DNA from: JBILCM01 sp044353165
GTDB taxonomy: Bacteria > Bacillota > Bacilli > Paenibacillales > YIM-B00363
Assembly (NCBI GenBank): GCA_044353165.1
Contig: JBILCM010000002.1
Location: 50,005 to 114,004 of the forward strand
Reading direction: 5' to 3'
Length of the DNA stretch: 64,000 nt
How positions within the stretch are numbered: position 1 is the first letter of the stretch; each line of letters begins with the position of its first letter. A program made the position numbers and the translations under genes. Under the pieces are notes generated by a model. The model searched no databases and had not been told where the DNA came from. It saw only the letters and a program-made list of their open reading frames with translations. Shown piece after piece: positions 46,368 through 55,221 of this stretch.

Positions 46368-47528
46368 TTATTTCAATTTTTGAATTCGATCCCATGTACT
46401 GACAATATCCGTTACACGAACACCAAAATTTTCATCGATAACAACAACTTCACCTTTAGCAATCAATTTATTATTGACCAAGATGTCCACAGGTTCACCC
46501 GCCAGTTTATCCAATTCAATGATCGTGCCGGGGCTCATGTCAAGAATATCTTTCACCTGTTTTTGTGTTCTGCCCAGTTCTACTGTGACTTTCAAGGGTA
46601 TATCCAATAATAGATTGAGGTTCGGATTTTCTTCTGAAGCTTGCGCATATTGGGAAAGATCCGTAAATTGGGCAGTCTGTACATTCCTTGATCTTTGCTG
46701 CATGGTTGTAGAGTAACCTCCTTCAACGTTTGAATGGGGTTGCTGGTATGGCATAGACTCCTGTAAATGAGAAGGTTGAGCTGGCGCTGGTATGTTATCT
46801 ATTGTTGGTAGCGATGAATGTGACTTTGTTGATTGTTCTAATGGATTCATCGTTTCCATCAACATGGAAAGCATTTCTTTAGCAAACCAAATGGGTAACA
46901 ATTGGGCAATATAGGAATTACTAAGTTCTCCGATCCGGAGTCGATAGCGAATTTGAATCGCTAAATCCTCTGTAAAGATTTGTTCTCCAATGTTTTGATT
47001 AAAATCCATCAATTCGATCCCAGATGTTGAAATGTTAACGACTCGATTAAACACATTGGACAAAGCGGTTGCAGAGAAGTTTATCGCATGATTGATCGTA
47101 TCCCGAATCACACCAACTTGAGCATTGTTAATCATCTCATCATTCATGGGGTCACTTTTTCCCTGCATGTACTCTGCAATGAACTGGGCAGCCTTGTTAG
47201 GAATAACCATAAAATGCGTCCCTTGAAAGCCGGCAACCACATCCACAAAAGTAGTAACGACGGGTTCAGGAAAACTCTTTGCTGCATCCTGTTTTTTAAC
47301 AACAGCCAAGATGGGAGAATCGATCTCTACTTTATGTCTCAACAAGGTTGATAAAGCTGTTGCAAAGCTACCTAACATAATATTAGCGGTTTCTAAGAGT
47401 GCGTCTTGTTCTGTCGGTGTTAAATAATCATCCGCCGTTATATTAACAGTGTAATCTTGGCCCGAATCTGAAACATTCTTTAAAAGTGCATCAATTTCAT
47501 CTTGTGATAAATAGTCTTTATTCGTCAT
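46368..47528 (-). CDS. fliY: Flagellar switch protein FliY (CheC-like plus FliN domain)
   Basis: 386 residues. An N-terminal CheY-P-binding-type peptide (YLSQDEIDALLKN) is followed by a CheC-like domain (about 38-235), a Gln/Ser-rich linker, and a C-terminal FliN/SpoA domain (about 305-385). The first CheC phosphatase motif is complete (D42, E46, N49 and P72 at the required spacing). The second is degenerate: G139, D143 instead of Glu, N146, and S169 instead of Pro. The ATG at 47528 follows AAGGAGG. It replaces FliN in the C-ring and may dephosphorylate CheY-P. Confidence 0.95.
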   Translation of the reverse strand: MTNKDYLSQDEIDALLKNVSDSGQDYTVNITADDYLTPTEQDALLETANIMLGSFATALSTLLRHKVEIDSPILAVVKKQDAAKSFPEPVVTTFVDVVAGFQGTHFMVIPNKAAQFIAEYMQGKSDPMNDEMINNAQVGVIRDTINHAINFSATALSNVFNRVVNISTSGIELMDFNQNIGEQIFTEDLAIQIRYRLRIGELSNSYIAQLLPIWFAKEMLSMLMETMNPLEQSTKSHSSLPTIDNIPAPAQPSHLQESMPYQQPHSNVEGGYSTTMQQRSRNVQTAQFTDLSQYAQASEENPNLNLLLDIPLKVTVELGRTQKQVKDILDMSPGTIIELDKLAGEPVDILVNNKLIAKGEVVVIDENFGVRVTDIVSTWDRIQKLK

Positions 47529-48516
47529 TGTTCTTGCCTCCTTCGGTCACAAAATCCGCAACTTGCACGGCCAATTTACCTTTTGAAGTGCCGGGAGTCC
47601 CAGTGAATTTATAACGTTCTCCTACCTTGATATCCAATGTTTCGTCAAGTTGTTTGTTTAACGAAATGACATCACCAACGGCAAGATTAAGAAATTCACG
47701 CACATTAATTGTTGAGGAACCCAGTTCTGCGATGATTGTCATGCTTGTAAGATTCAAACGTTCTTGTAATACTTCTAATTCTTCTGGTGCTCGATTCTTT
47801 TTTTGCGTAAAAAAGAGATTGTTCACTGTTAGCTTTGGCATGATTGGCTCAATGACAACATGAGGAATGCAAAGATTAATCATACCCGTTGTTTCTCCAA
47901 TTTTCATACTCATGCTTATCAATGCAACCGTCTCGTTAGGGGAAACGATCTGTATGAATTGCGGATTTGTCTCCAAAGTTTCCAGTTGCGGATGGATATC
48001 GATAATATTCTTCCATGCTTCTTGTAAGCTAAGAATAGCTCGACTAAAGAGGTGTTCCAAAACGATGGTGTCAATTTCTGTTAAATTGTTGATGCGGGAA
48101 GGCGTGAAGCTTGAGCCTCCTAACAAACGATCGAGCATAGCAAAAGCGATATTAGGTTGAAATTCTAACACCATACGCCCTTCTAGAGGCTCAGCTTCAA
48201 AAATATTCAAAATTGTCATCTTCGGAATGGAACGAACAAATTCATCATAAGGCAGTTGTTCAACTTGAACGATGTTGATTTGCACGAATGTTCGGAGTTG
48301 AGCAGAAAAATAGGTCGTTAAGTAACGCGCAAAGTTTTCGTGAATTCTTGTTAAACTACGTATGTGATCCTTGGAAAAACGGACTGCTCGTTTAAAATCA
48401 TATGAATGTACTTTTTTGTTGCTTCCATCTGATTTTTTTTCTTCATTGTCCATTTCGCCTGATGAGATCGCACTCAACAGAGCATCTATCTCGTTCTGCG
48501 AAAGTACGTTTACCAT
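47518..48516 (-). CDS. fliM: Flagellar switch protein FliM
   Basis: 332-residue C-ring protein, the same length as B. subtilis FliM. The N-terminal VLSQNEIDALLSAI is the CheY-P docking peptide; a CheC-like middle domain carries GGSSF in place of GGxG; the C-terminal SpoA domain follows (NVREFLNLAVGDVISL). The ATG at 48516 lies five bases after AGGGTGA; a GTG at 48525 is an alternative. It overlaps fliY by 11 bases. Confidence 0.96.
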   Translation of the reverse strand: MVNVLSQNEIDALLSAISSGEMDNEEKKSDGSNKKVHSYDFKRAVRFSKDHIRSLTRIHENFARYLTTYFSAQLRTFVQINIVQVEQLPYDEFVRSIPKMTILNIFEAEPLEGRMVLEFQPNIAFAMLDRLLGGSSFTPSRINNLTEIDTIVLEHLFSRAILSLQEAWKNIIDIHPQLETLETNPQFIQIVSPNETVALISMSMKIGETTGMINLCIPHVVIEPIMPKLTVNNLFFTQKKNRAPEELEVLQERLNLTSMTIIAELGSSTINVREFLNLAVGDVISLNKQLDETLDIKVGERYKFTGTPGTSKGKLAVQVADFVTEGGKNNDE

Positions 48517-48574
48517 GTGGTTCACCCTCTTTTTCGCACAAAATCAGGCTAGCGAAGCTATAATAACTTTAAGT

Positions 48575-49054
48575 TTACTGTTGCGTCACGATCAGTTTTG
48601 TCACAAATACTTGTCTTAATTTACCTTCTTTAAGAAGTTCGTTAGATTTATTTAACAAAATTGTTGATAATGCGTCTATGCCTTTGCTACCTCGAATCTG
48701 TTCGGGTGTCATATCTGATAATGTGTTATTGATTACATTCCTGATTTTGTAGTTCAACAATGCAAATTCATCTTTCGCTTCAATACTATCTAGTTCAAAA
48801 GTTAAACTGATGCTGACGATATAAGTCGGATCGGCTAAATTCGTGATAATTTCATCGATCGCAAAAGTCATTTCTGCCAATTCACTAGCAGGAATTTTCT
48901 CTTCTTCAACTTTTTCTACTTGTTCTCTAGCCGCAATCCTTGGATCCTCGGGTACGGATTCCGACATAAATTTTGTCCAAAGAATATAAGCGGCGCCTGC
49001 AATCAAAGCAATAGATAGAATAATAACGATGATCCAAGGCAACATCTTTCGCAC
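48575..49054 (-). CDS. fliL: Flagellar basal body-associated protein FliL
   Basis: 159-residue protein with a single N-terminal membrane helix (about 5-25) and a stomatin-like periplasmic domain ending in RQVFVTKLIVTQQ. It supports stator function. The GTG at 49054 follows TGGAGGA at eight bases and starts directly after the flbD stop codon. Confidence 0.93.
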   Translation of the reverse strand: MRKMLPWIIVIILSIALIAGAAYILWTKFMSESVPEDPRIAAREQVEKVEEEKIPASELAEMTFAIDEIITNLADPTYIVSISLTFELDSIEAKDEFALLNYKIRNVINNTLSDMTPEQIRGSKGIDALSTILLNKSNELLKEGKLRQVFVTKLIVTQQ

Positions 49055-49276
49055 TTAACTGTCCTCCAATTGTTGAAGCTTAGCCGTTGCCGCAATGAGA
49101 CCAATTTCTCGAAAATATTGTTGCGTGAGCGTAACGATTTCAGCAGTTTTTTCTGTTACTACCATGATTTTTCCTGTATTGAGCGTAATGACTGTATCTG
49201 GTGTCTCTTCTACCATCTCTATAAACAAAGCATTAATGGTTACTCTTGTGCCATTCAAACGGGTCACAGTGATCAT
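49055..49276 (-). CDS. swrD: FlbD/SwrD family flagellar protein
   Basis: 73-residue protein beginning MITVTRLNGTRVTINALFIE, a clear match to FlbD/YlzI. In B. subtilis SwrD raises flagellar motor torque. The ATG at 49276 follows AGGAGAG. Normal position between the hook gene and fliL. Confidence 0.92.
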   Translation of the reverse strand: MITVTRLNGTRVTINALFIEMVEETPDTVITLNTGKIMVVTEKTAEIVTLTQQYFREIGLIAATAKLQQLEDS

Positions 49277-49313
49277 ATTTTCTCTCCTGTCAATTAAATC
49301 ACTTCATAATCAT

Positions 49314-49349
49314 GGGTAACCGGAAGAACATGTGCCTCCCGGGTTACCC
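49314..49349 (-). other. Stem-loop between flgE and swrD
   Basis: GGGTAACC/GGTTACCC perfect 8-base stem (49342-49349 with 49314-49321) with a 20-base loop, followed on the minus strand by ATGATTATG and no T tract. It is not a standard terminator; it may stabilise or mark processing of the flagellar mRNA. Confidence 0.5.
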
Positions 49350-49360
49350 TGTATTAAAGA

Positions 49361-50179
49361 TTATCGTTTTAGGTTGACAAGTTCTTGAAGAATTTCATCA
49401 CTTGTGGTGATCATGCGTGAATTGGCTTGAAAACCGCGTTGCGCTACGATCATTTCTGTGAACTCGTTGGACAAATCAACATTTGACATTTCTAATTTCC
49501 CAGAAATTATCGCCCCTGTTCCAGCAACTGGATCATTGGGCTCAACAATTTCCAAACCAGCTGGGTTGGCATTGGGATTAAAACTAAACATACTGCCACC
49601 GTTTTTTACGAGTGCATTGGGGTTGGCCACTTTGACGATACCAATTTGGATCCCTGTAGGTTCTGTAGTGCCATCGGTTGAGACAGATACAATCGAACCA
49701 TCTTTCGCAATCGAGAATGAAATGACATCATCTTCTAACTGAATGTTTCCGCCGCCCACTTGCTGTACGAACATGCCTTCACCCGTGACCAAATTACGAT
49801 TGCCATCAAGCATAAAGTTTCCAGCACGCGTCAAGTAAGGGAATTCTTGATCTTCAGATGCACTCACTGCAAAAAAACCGTCCCCGTCAATGAGTAAATC
49901 TGTTGTAATATTTGTAGTCATTGCACTCCCTGGGGTGTGAAGAACATCCACAGATCCAATTGCTGAACCAAGTCCAACTTGTTGTGGATTAATCCCTGCG
50001 CGCTCCCCATCCTCAGGAATGATGACACCGGTCAACGTTTGACTCAGAATGTCTTTAAAAATTACTCGACTTGCTTTGAATCCTACTGTATTCACATTCG
50101 CAATATTGTTTCCAATTACATCGAGTTTCGTTTGAAATCCGCGCATTCCTGAAATTCCCGAATACATTGATCTTAACAT
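49361..50179 (-). CDS. flgE: Flagellar hook protein FlgE (FlgG-like)
   Basis: 272-residue hook/rod family protein. N-terminal SMYSGISGMRGFQTKLDVIG with NNIANVNTVGFK and C-terminal EFTEMIVAQRGFQANSRMIT are the axial-protein signatures. It is short for a hook protein but matches the B. subtilis FlgE at this position (formerly called FlgG). The ATG at 50179 lies six bases after AAAGGATG. The 78 bases upstream hold two small hairpins but no promoter I recognise. Confidence 0.92.
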   Translation of the reverse strand: MLRSMYSGISGMRGFQTKLDVIGNNIANVNTVGFKASRVIFKDILSQTLTGVIIPEDGERAGINPQQVGLGSAIGSVDVLHTPGSAMTTNITTDLLIDGDGFFAVSASEDQEFPYLTRAGNFMLDGNRNLVTGEGMFVQQVGGGNIQLEDDVISFSIAKDGSIVSVSTDGTTEPTGIQIGIVKVANPNALVKNGGSMFSFNPNANPAGLEIVEPNDPVAGTGAIISGKLEMSNVDLSNEFTEMIVAQRGFQANSRMITTSDEILQELVNLKR

Positions 50180-50257
50180 AGCAACCATCCTTTAATTAGT
50201 GTATTATGCGCTTCAGTCGGTCCGCGCATTGATGGGCATCCATTAAGGTCCAGCCCA

Positions 50258-50641
50258 CTATTCTATAACTACAGTACTATCAATTTGTGTAAACACATGT
50301 TCTTTCATTGAAGCTCCATCCATCGCTGTAACAACCGTTCGATTTTTGACATTCACGATAAAGGCCATATCTTGAAACAACACCAATGAATCTTTTGCTC
50401 CCTTGGCAGCAGCTTTATCAATAGCTCCACCAAGCTTCATAACTTGTTCAGGTTGAAGTTGAATGCCTCGCTGTGCAAGACGTAATTCAGCGTGGCTGCT
50501 GAATTTTACAAGTTGACCATTAAGAATGCTTTGAAAAGAGGGACCATTATTCTTAGATAAATTCTTGTCTGAAACAGGTTTAGGAATAATCGGGCCCATC
50601 CGACCTGTATAAAGATTGGCGATCGTGTTTCGCTCACTCAT
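50258..50641 (-). CDS. Flagellar operon protein (TIGR02530-like)
   Basis: 127-residue protein. The conserved stretch FSSHAELRLAQRGIQLQPEQ and FIVNVKNRTVVTAMD match the small family of unknown function found next to flgD in many Firmicutes. No membrane segment or signal peptide. The ATG at 50641 overlaps the flgD stop by four bases. Confidence 0.85.
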   Translation of the reverse strand: MSERNTIANLYTGRMGPIIPKPVSDKNLSKNNGPSFQSILNGQLVKFSSHAELRLAQRGIQLQPEQVMKLGGAIDKAAAKGAKDSLVLFQDMAFIVNVKNRTVVTAMDGASMKEHVFTQIDSTVVIE

Positions 50642-51105
50642 GGGTTCCCACTCTCCACATTCGTTGTTGCGGTTTCGATCTTTACAATTTGACCTAGCGG
50701 AATTTCATTGTTGCCGATTTTTGCAATTTGTTCGCCTTCTCGAATCAATATCGCATCCACAATGCCTGATTTGGAAGTATGTTGTTTAGACTGTTCATCA
50801 ATCCCATTCCAACTGACTTGTTTTCCAATTAAACTCGAGGACAAGCCAAGCGACTGTCGTAACATTTTTATTTCTGTACCAACGTTCATCATTTGTTCTA
50901 GAGATGAGAATTGAGCCATCTGAGCAATGAAATCCCGATCCTCAAGTGGTTTGGAGGGATCCTGATTTTTTAATTGCGTCATCAGAATGTGAAGAAATTG
51001 ATCTTTCCCCATTTCATTCACGTTCTTTTTTGCGTTCGTTTGCAAATTCCCCTTTGTATAGTAGGGCCAAACGCTGTTTGTACTCATCGAAGATGTTCCG
51101 TTCAA
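50638..51105 (-). CDS. flgD: Hook assembly scaffolding protein FlgD
   Basis: 155-residue hook-cap protein. The N-terminal FlgD region KDQFLHILMTQLKNQDPSKP is clear; the C-terminal domain is short, as in B. subtilis. The start is TTG at 51105 with a perfect AAGGAGGTGA upstream. Between fliK and the TIGR02530-like gene. Confidence 0.93.
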   Translation of the reverse strand: MNGTSSMSTNSVWPYYTKGNLQTNAKKNVNEMGKDQFLHILMTQLKNQDPSKPLEDRDFIAQMAQFSSLEQMMNVGTEIKMLRQSLGLSSSLIGKQVSWNGIDEQSKQHTSKSGIVDAILIREGEQIAKIGNNEIPLGQIVKIETATTNVESGNP

Positions 51106-51121
51106 TATTTTTCACCTCCTT

Positions 51122-52453
51122 CTAAGCCTTTGCGAGGAATGAACTTCCATAAACACCGGCTATGTTCATTCTGACTTCATCATCACCAAGTATCGACATC
51201 ACTTCTAGCCAATCTTCAGTTTCATGATCTTGATGGCGGTTTTGATTTTGTTCCTGTCCTTGGTTAGATGGTTGACGGTGTCTGCCATCATGAAACATTC
51301 CGGATTGAAAATTAGATTGCTGTTGATTAACCGTTAGCTTTTCAACCGTAATACCTTGGTTTTGCAGACTCGCACGCAATGCGCTCAAGTTGGACTCTAG
51401 TGCATCCTTCGCGGCCAACGTCTCTGCCGTGATCATCGCCGACAATGTGCCGTTGTTCATTGTTAACTTTACTTCAATTTGGCCCAGATGTTCCGGTGCA
51501 AGTTTGATAATTGTGCTCGAATTCAAATCGAGTGAACCACGAGTTGCCTGCTTGCTCATCCAAAGTTGCAAAAATTCGGACACGTTCGACAATGGTAATC
51601 TAGGTGTCGTTGCATTTTCGGATGGCATAATGTTTTCTGCATGCAATCCTGTTGCATTATAAACACCGACAGCGTTTGCAGTGCCTTCCATAGAAATATA
51701 ATGGTTTAATGAAGATTTTGCCTGCAATGCCATTAAATGCGTAGAATGAAGTTTCGCGAATGAACCGCTATCTGTGCCTAGCTTCATGCTGAGTACTTGT
51801 GCCTTTGTTTGGGAAATCAATTGAACGATCTCAGCATCCTTTGAAGTTTTTGAATCAGCGTTTTTTTTCCATGGAGGTCCTTGTACTAACGCTAACAAAG
51901 GTTTTTCTGAGGATGGCAGTAATTTTGAAAAAACGTCTTTTGCCTGTTCAGCAGCTGCAAGAAAAGCAGGATTTTCGGGTTGCGCTTGCAATGCCGACCG
52001 TAGGTTTTGCAAAGTCTGAACAAGTTCCTTAACGGATTCGTTTGTTGATAGTCCGCCTAGGGTAGGTTTGATAATGTCCGATAACGGCAAACTGCGAGAC
52101 ATCACAAATTCAGTCTGTAATAATGCTAACAATTCTGAAATCTCCGGCGATGTAACAAACTGACTCTGAAGTTCACAAGGGCATGTTTCCAAGGCTGCTA
52201 TGAGTTGCTCCAGAACCACATCAACAGATTCAGTTGATTCATTAGCACCGATGTCATTAAGAAGCTGAAACACGTTTTGAGATATTGTTGTGTCTTCTGT
52301 CACAAGGCTTTCTCCATTTAACATTTCGCGAAACATAGGAGAAAAAACAGCAATTCCCTCGGCATGAGATGAGTTTGCGTGTTGATTCCTAATTGCATTT
52401 CCTACGGATGAAGTAGATTGATAAGACGTCATGGTTTGTAATGCGTTCATCAT
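51122..52453 (-). CDS. fliK: Flagellar hook-length control protein FliK
   Basis: 443 residues. A long, variable N-terminal part (Ser/Thr/Gln-rich, helix-prone) is followed by the Flg_hook domain at about 295-385 (IKLAPEHLGQIEVKLTMNNG), then a Gln/His-rich tail (RQPSNQGQEQNQNRHQDH). The ATG pair at 52453/52450 follows AAAGGAGGTGA, one of the strongest ribosome sites here. It measures hook length and triggers the FlhB switch. Confidence 0.92.
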   Translation of the reverse strand: MMNALQTMTSYQSTSSVGNAIRNQHANSSHAEGIAVFSPMFREMLNGESLVTEDTTISQNVFQLLNDIGANESTESVDVVLEQLIAALETCPCELQSQFVTSPEISELLALLQTEFVMSRSLPLSDIIKPTLGGLSTNESVKELVQTLQNLRSALQAQPENPAFLAAAEQAKDVFSKLLPSSEKPLLALVQGPPWKKNADSKTSKDAEIVQLISQTKAQVLSMKLGTDSGSFAKLHSTHLMALQAKSSLNHYISMEGTANAVGVYNATGLHAENIMPSENATTPRLPLSNVSEFLQLWMSKQATRGSLDLNSSTIIKLAPEHLGQIEVKLTMNNGTLSAMITAETLAAKDALESNLSALRASLQNQGITVEKLTVNQQQSNFQSGMFHDGRHRQPSNQGQEQNQNRHQDHETEDWLEVMSILGDDEVRMNIAGVYGSSFLAKA

Positions 52454-52483
52454 TTATCACCTCCTTTCAGTATGATTTATTCA

Positions 52484-53401
52484 TCAACCCAATTGGGCGA
52501 TTAATTTTGCAGTTGTCACTTTGTCTCTCTCCGTAAGCAGATTTAAGATTTCTGCTCGTGATGCCTCCTCCATAAAAAGCAAGATGGATACTGCTCTTCC
52601 TTGATCTCTGCTTGCAATCTCAAGTATCAAGTCTGAGGCACGAGCGGGCTCCATTTGGGCGTATGTACGACTGATTTCTTCTTTTGTCAAATTATCAGTT
52701 GACTTTTCCTCCCCGTTGATCGACAATCTCTCCTGCAATGCCGCAATTTGCAAGTCTTTCACTGGAACAGTGTCCTTCAATAAAATTGAAGTTTCTGCGG
52801 CGATGCCTGGGTCCATCTTTTCTAAGATTTTTACTTGGTTTTCCGGTTTCATTTCCTTTAAAACAAGCAACCGTTCCCGCAATGTTAAACTTTCCATTAC
52901 TGGCGCCGCTTTACTGGTTGACATATTCGAATAAATTTGAGCAAGTTTCTGAATGTTGGCAACGTATTGAGCTTCATCAAGTTTCTTCTGTTCGTCTGCT
53001 TTCTTCAAGGCATCAAGCTCTGTTTTTAAATCATTTGCTTTCTTCTCTTTGGATTGATTATCCGATTGTAGAGCAATAATTTTTTCATCTTTCGCTTTGA
53101 GTGAAGCTTCCAACGTTTTTATGCGTTCATCTAATGCTGCCTCGGTTATCGTGTTGTTTCCACCTTCATCAAGACCTGTTGTTTCCTCAGCGATGTCTTG
53201 TTCCGGTTTAGGGTCTGGTAAAAAATTTGAAACAACTGGAATTTCGTTTCCAACACGTAATACTGTATTAAGCACATCATAACCAAATGCCGATAATAAT
53301 ACAGTAGCAAGTAAAAGTGAAAACAGAAGAGGTAATGAATAGAAAAATAGACGCTCAAAAATGTTGTATGAACGTTCTGAATTTTCTTCTTTGCCTGCCA
53401 T
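52484..53401 (-). CDS. MotE/YlxF-like flagellar protein with two MgtE_N-like repeats
   Basis: 305 residues. One N-terminal membrane helix (about 17-42) is followed by a coiled coil (about 85-150) and two helical MgtE_N/FliG-N-like repeats: about 155-212 (YSNMSTSKAAPVMESL) and about 243-304 (YAQMEPARASDLILEI). B. subtilis YlxF, between fliJ and fliK, has from memory only one such domain. MotE-type proteins act as chaperones or partners of motor proteins. The ATG at 53401 follows AGGGGGAG. The duplication is the unusual part. Confidence 0.85.
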   Translation of the reverse strand: MAGKEENSERSYNIFERLFFYSLPLLFSLLLATVLLSAFGYDVLNTVLRVGNEIPVVSNFLPDPKPEQDIAEETTGLDEGGNNTITEAALDERIKTLEASLKAKDEKIIALQSDNQSKEKKANDLKTELDALKKADEQKKLDEAQYVANIQKLAQIYSNMSTSKAAPVMESLTLRERLLVLKEMKPENQVKILEKMDPGIAAETSILLKDTVPVKDLQIAALQERLSINGEEKSTDNLTKEEISRTYAQMEPARASDLILEIASRDQGRAVSILLFMEEASRAEILNLLTERDKVTTAKLIAQLG

Positions 53402-53440
53402 CTATTCTCCCCCTTTATATATTAACATGATCAATAAAAT

Positions 53441-53878
53441 TTAACGACTAAAAGTTCTCATCGTAGCCATTTCATCCAATTGATTTTGTTCAATCTGCAA
53501 CATTGAAGTTTGAAATGCAACTTTTGCTTTCTCTTTGGTTTGCAACCAAACCTTCTCATCAACCATACGATCCGTCAACGTTTTCCTTGAATCCTCAACT
53601 GCCTGCTCCGCTAAACTCATTCTTTTCTGTGACTGTTGTATTCTGTCTTCAAGAAAATCAATATATTGTTGTTTTTGCAATAAATGTGCTATTGAAACTC
53701 CCTCAGACGCCAACTCATGTAACCCTTGTTTTTGATGCCATTGGTTTTTTTTAAGTTCATTCATTTCGAGCTCCACAACATTTAAGTTATTGATTGCTTC
53801 AGACAGTTCCGACTCAGCCTGTTTCTTTTCATTTGTTTTCAAATCAACAATTTGTTGGAACGGATACACAAATCGCAT
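53441..53878 (-). CDS. fliJ: Flagellar export chaperone FliJ
   Basis: 145-residue, almost wholly coiled-coil protein that couples the FliI ATPase to the export gate. MRFVYPFQQIVDLKTNEKKQ fits the family start. The reading frame opens further; an ATG at 53887 overlaps the fliI stop (TGATG) and is also possible, but the ATG at 53878 gives the family N-terminus. Confidence 0.88.
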   Translation of the reverse strand: MRFVYPFQQIVDLKTNEKKQAESELSEAINNLNVVELEMNELKKNQWHQKQGLHELASEGVSIAHLLQKQQYIDFLEDRIQQSQKRMSLAEQAVEDSRKTLTDRMVDEKVWLQTKEKAKVAFQTSMLQIEQNQLDEMATMRTFSR

Positions 53879-53886
53879 GGTGATCA

Positions 53887-55221
53887 TCAACCTCCGGAAA
53901 ACATGGAAATCAATTGTTGGTTCGCTTGTTCGAAAGTCGTTTTTTCGTCAGTCGATTGCTTCAGAAAGCCATAAATACTGCGTATCGATTGGATGGCTGA
54001 GTCAATTTCTGGGTTTGAGCCATTCTTGTAAGCACCAATGTTGATTAGATCTTCTGCATCACGGTAAATAGAAAGCAATTCTTTCAATCGATTTGCCGAT
54101 TGTATTTGATCTTTAGGGGCAATTTCATTCATCACACGTGATACACTGGCTAAAACATCAATTGCAGGAAAATGTCCGCGGTTTGCCAACTTTCGATCCA
54201 AAACAATATGACCATCTAAAATGCCTCTCACTGCATCTGCTATTGGTTCGTTCATGTCATCACCATCAACCAAAACCGTGTAAAATGCGGTGATTGAACC
54301 TTTGGGGCCTGTACCTGCCCTTTCTAACAATTTGGGAAGACTTGCAAAAACCGATGGTGTATAACCTCTTGTTGCAGGTGGTTCACCGACTGCCAATCCA
54401 ACTTCACGAGATGCCATAGCATAACGGGTAACCGAATCCATCATCATCATGACATGAAAACCTTGATCTCTGTAATATTCAGCAATAGCCGTGGTAACAA
54501 GTGCACCTTTCATTCGAATAAGCGCGGGTTGATCAGAAGTAGCAACAACCACGACAGATCTTGACAAGCCTTCAGGTCCTAAGTCTCGTTCGATAAAGTC
54601 TAAGACTTCACGCCCACGTTCACCGATTAAGCCAATCACATTCACGTCTGCTGCCGTATTTCTTGCAATCATGCCCATCAGTGTTGATTTCCCCACGCCT
54701 GAGCCTGCAAAAATACCGACCCGTTGCCCTCGACCAATCGTTAATAAACCATCAATGCTTCGCACACCTACCGACATGGGTTGGAGTACCCTGGGCCGTT
54801 TCAACGGACTGATTGGCACATTATTCACTGAAACTTCTTGCATACGGTAAGAAAAGTTGCCACCATTAAGCGGTGATCCTAGGCCATCTAACACTTTGCC
54901 CAGTAATTCGTGACCTACTTTCACAGTAAGTGCCTTCCCTGTGCCAATAACATCACATCCAGGACCAATGGAATGAAGATCTCCTAATGGCATGAGGATC
55001 ACTCTGTTGTTACGAAAACCTACAACTTCTGCTTTAATCGGAACTTCGCTTTTTTTGGGATGTATCAAACAAACATCCCCAAGTTTTACATCGGGCCCCT
55101 CAGACTCTACCGTTAAGCCGATAATTTGCATCACTTTACCATGAATGAGCACAGGGTCAATGGTCTGAAGCTTTTCGATATATTTATTGACATCTGGCTT
55201 TGTCACGTTTCGGTTGATCAT
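53887..55221 (-). CDS. fliI: Flagellum-specific ATPase FliI
   Basis: 444-residue F1-beta-like ATPase that energises export. Walker A IFAGSGVGKSTLMG (about 170-183), Walker B VMMMMDSVTRYAMA, and the GERGREVLDFIE motif are present. The ATG at 55221 overlaps the fliH stop by four bases. Full length, intact. Confidence 0.97.
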   Translation of the reverse strand: MINRNVTKPDVNKYIEKLQTIDPVLIHGKVMQIIGLTVESEGPDVKLGDVCLIHPKKSEVPIKAEVVGFRNNRVILMPLGDLHSIGPGCDVIGTGKALTVKVGHELLGKVLDGLGSPLNGGNFSYRMQEVSVNNVPISPLKRPRVLQPMSVGVRSIDGLLTIGRGQRVGIFAGSGVGKSTLMGMIARNTAADVNVIGLIGERGREVLDFIERDLGPEGLSRSVVVVATSDQPALIRMKGALVTTAIAEYYRDQGFHVMMMMDSVTRYAMASREVGLAVGEPPATRGYTPSVFASLPKLLERAGTGPKGSITAFYTVLVDGDDMNEPIADAVRGILDGHIVLDRKLANRGHFPAIDVLASVSRVMNEIAPKDQIQSANRLKELLSIYRDAEDLINIGAYKNGSNPEIDSAIQSIRSIYGFLKQSTDEKTTFEQANQQLISMFSGG

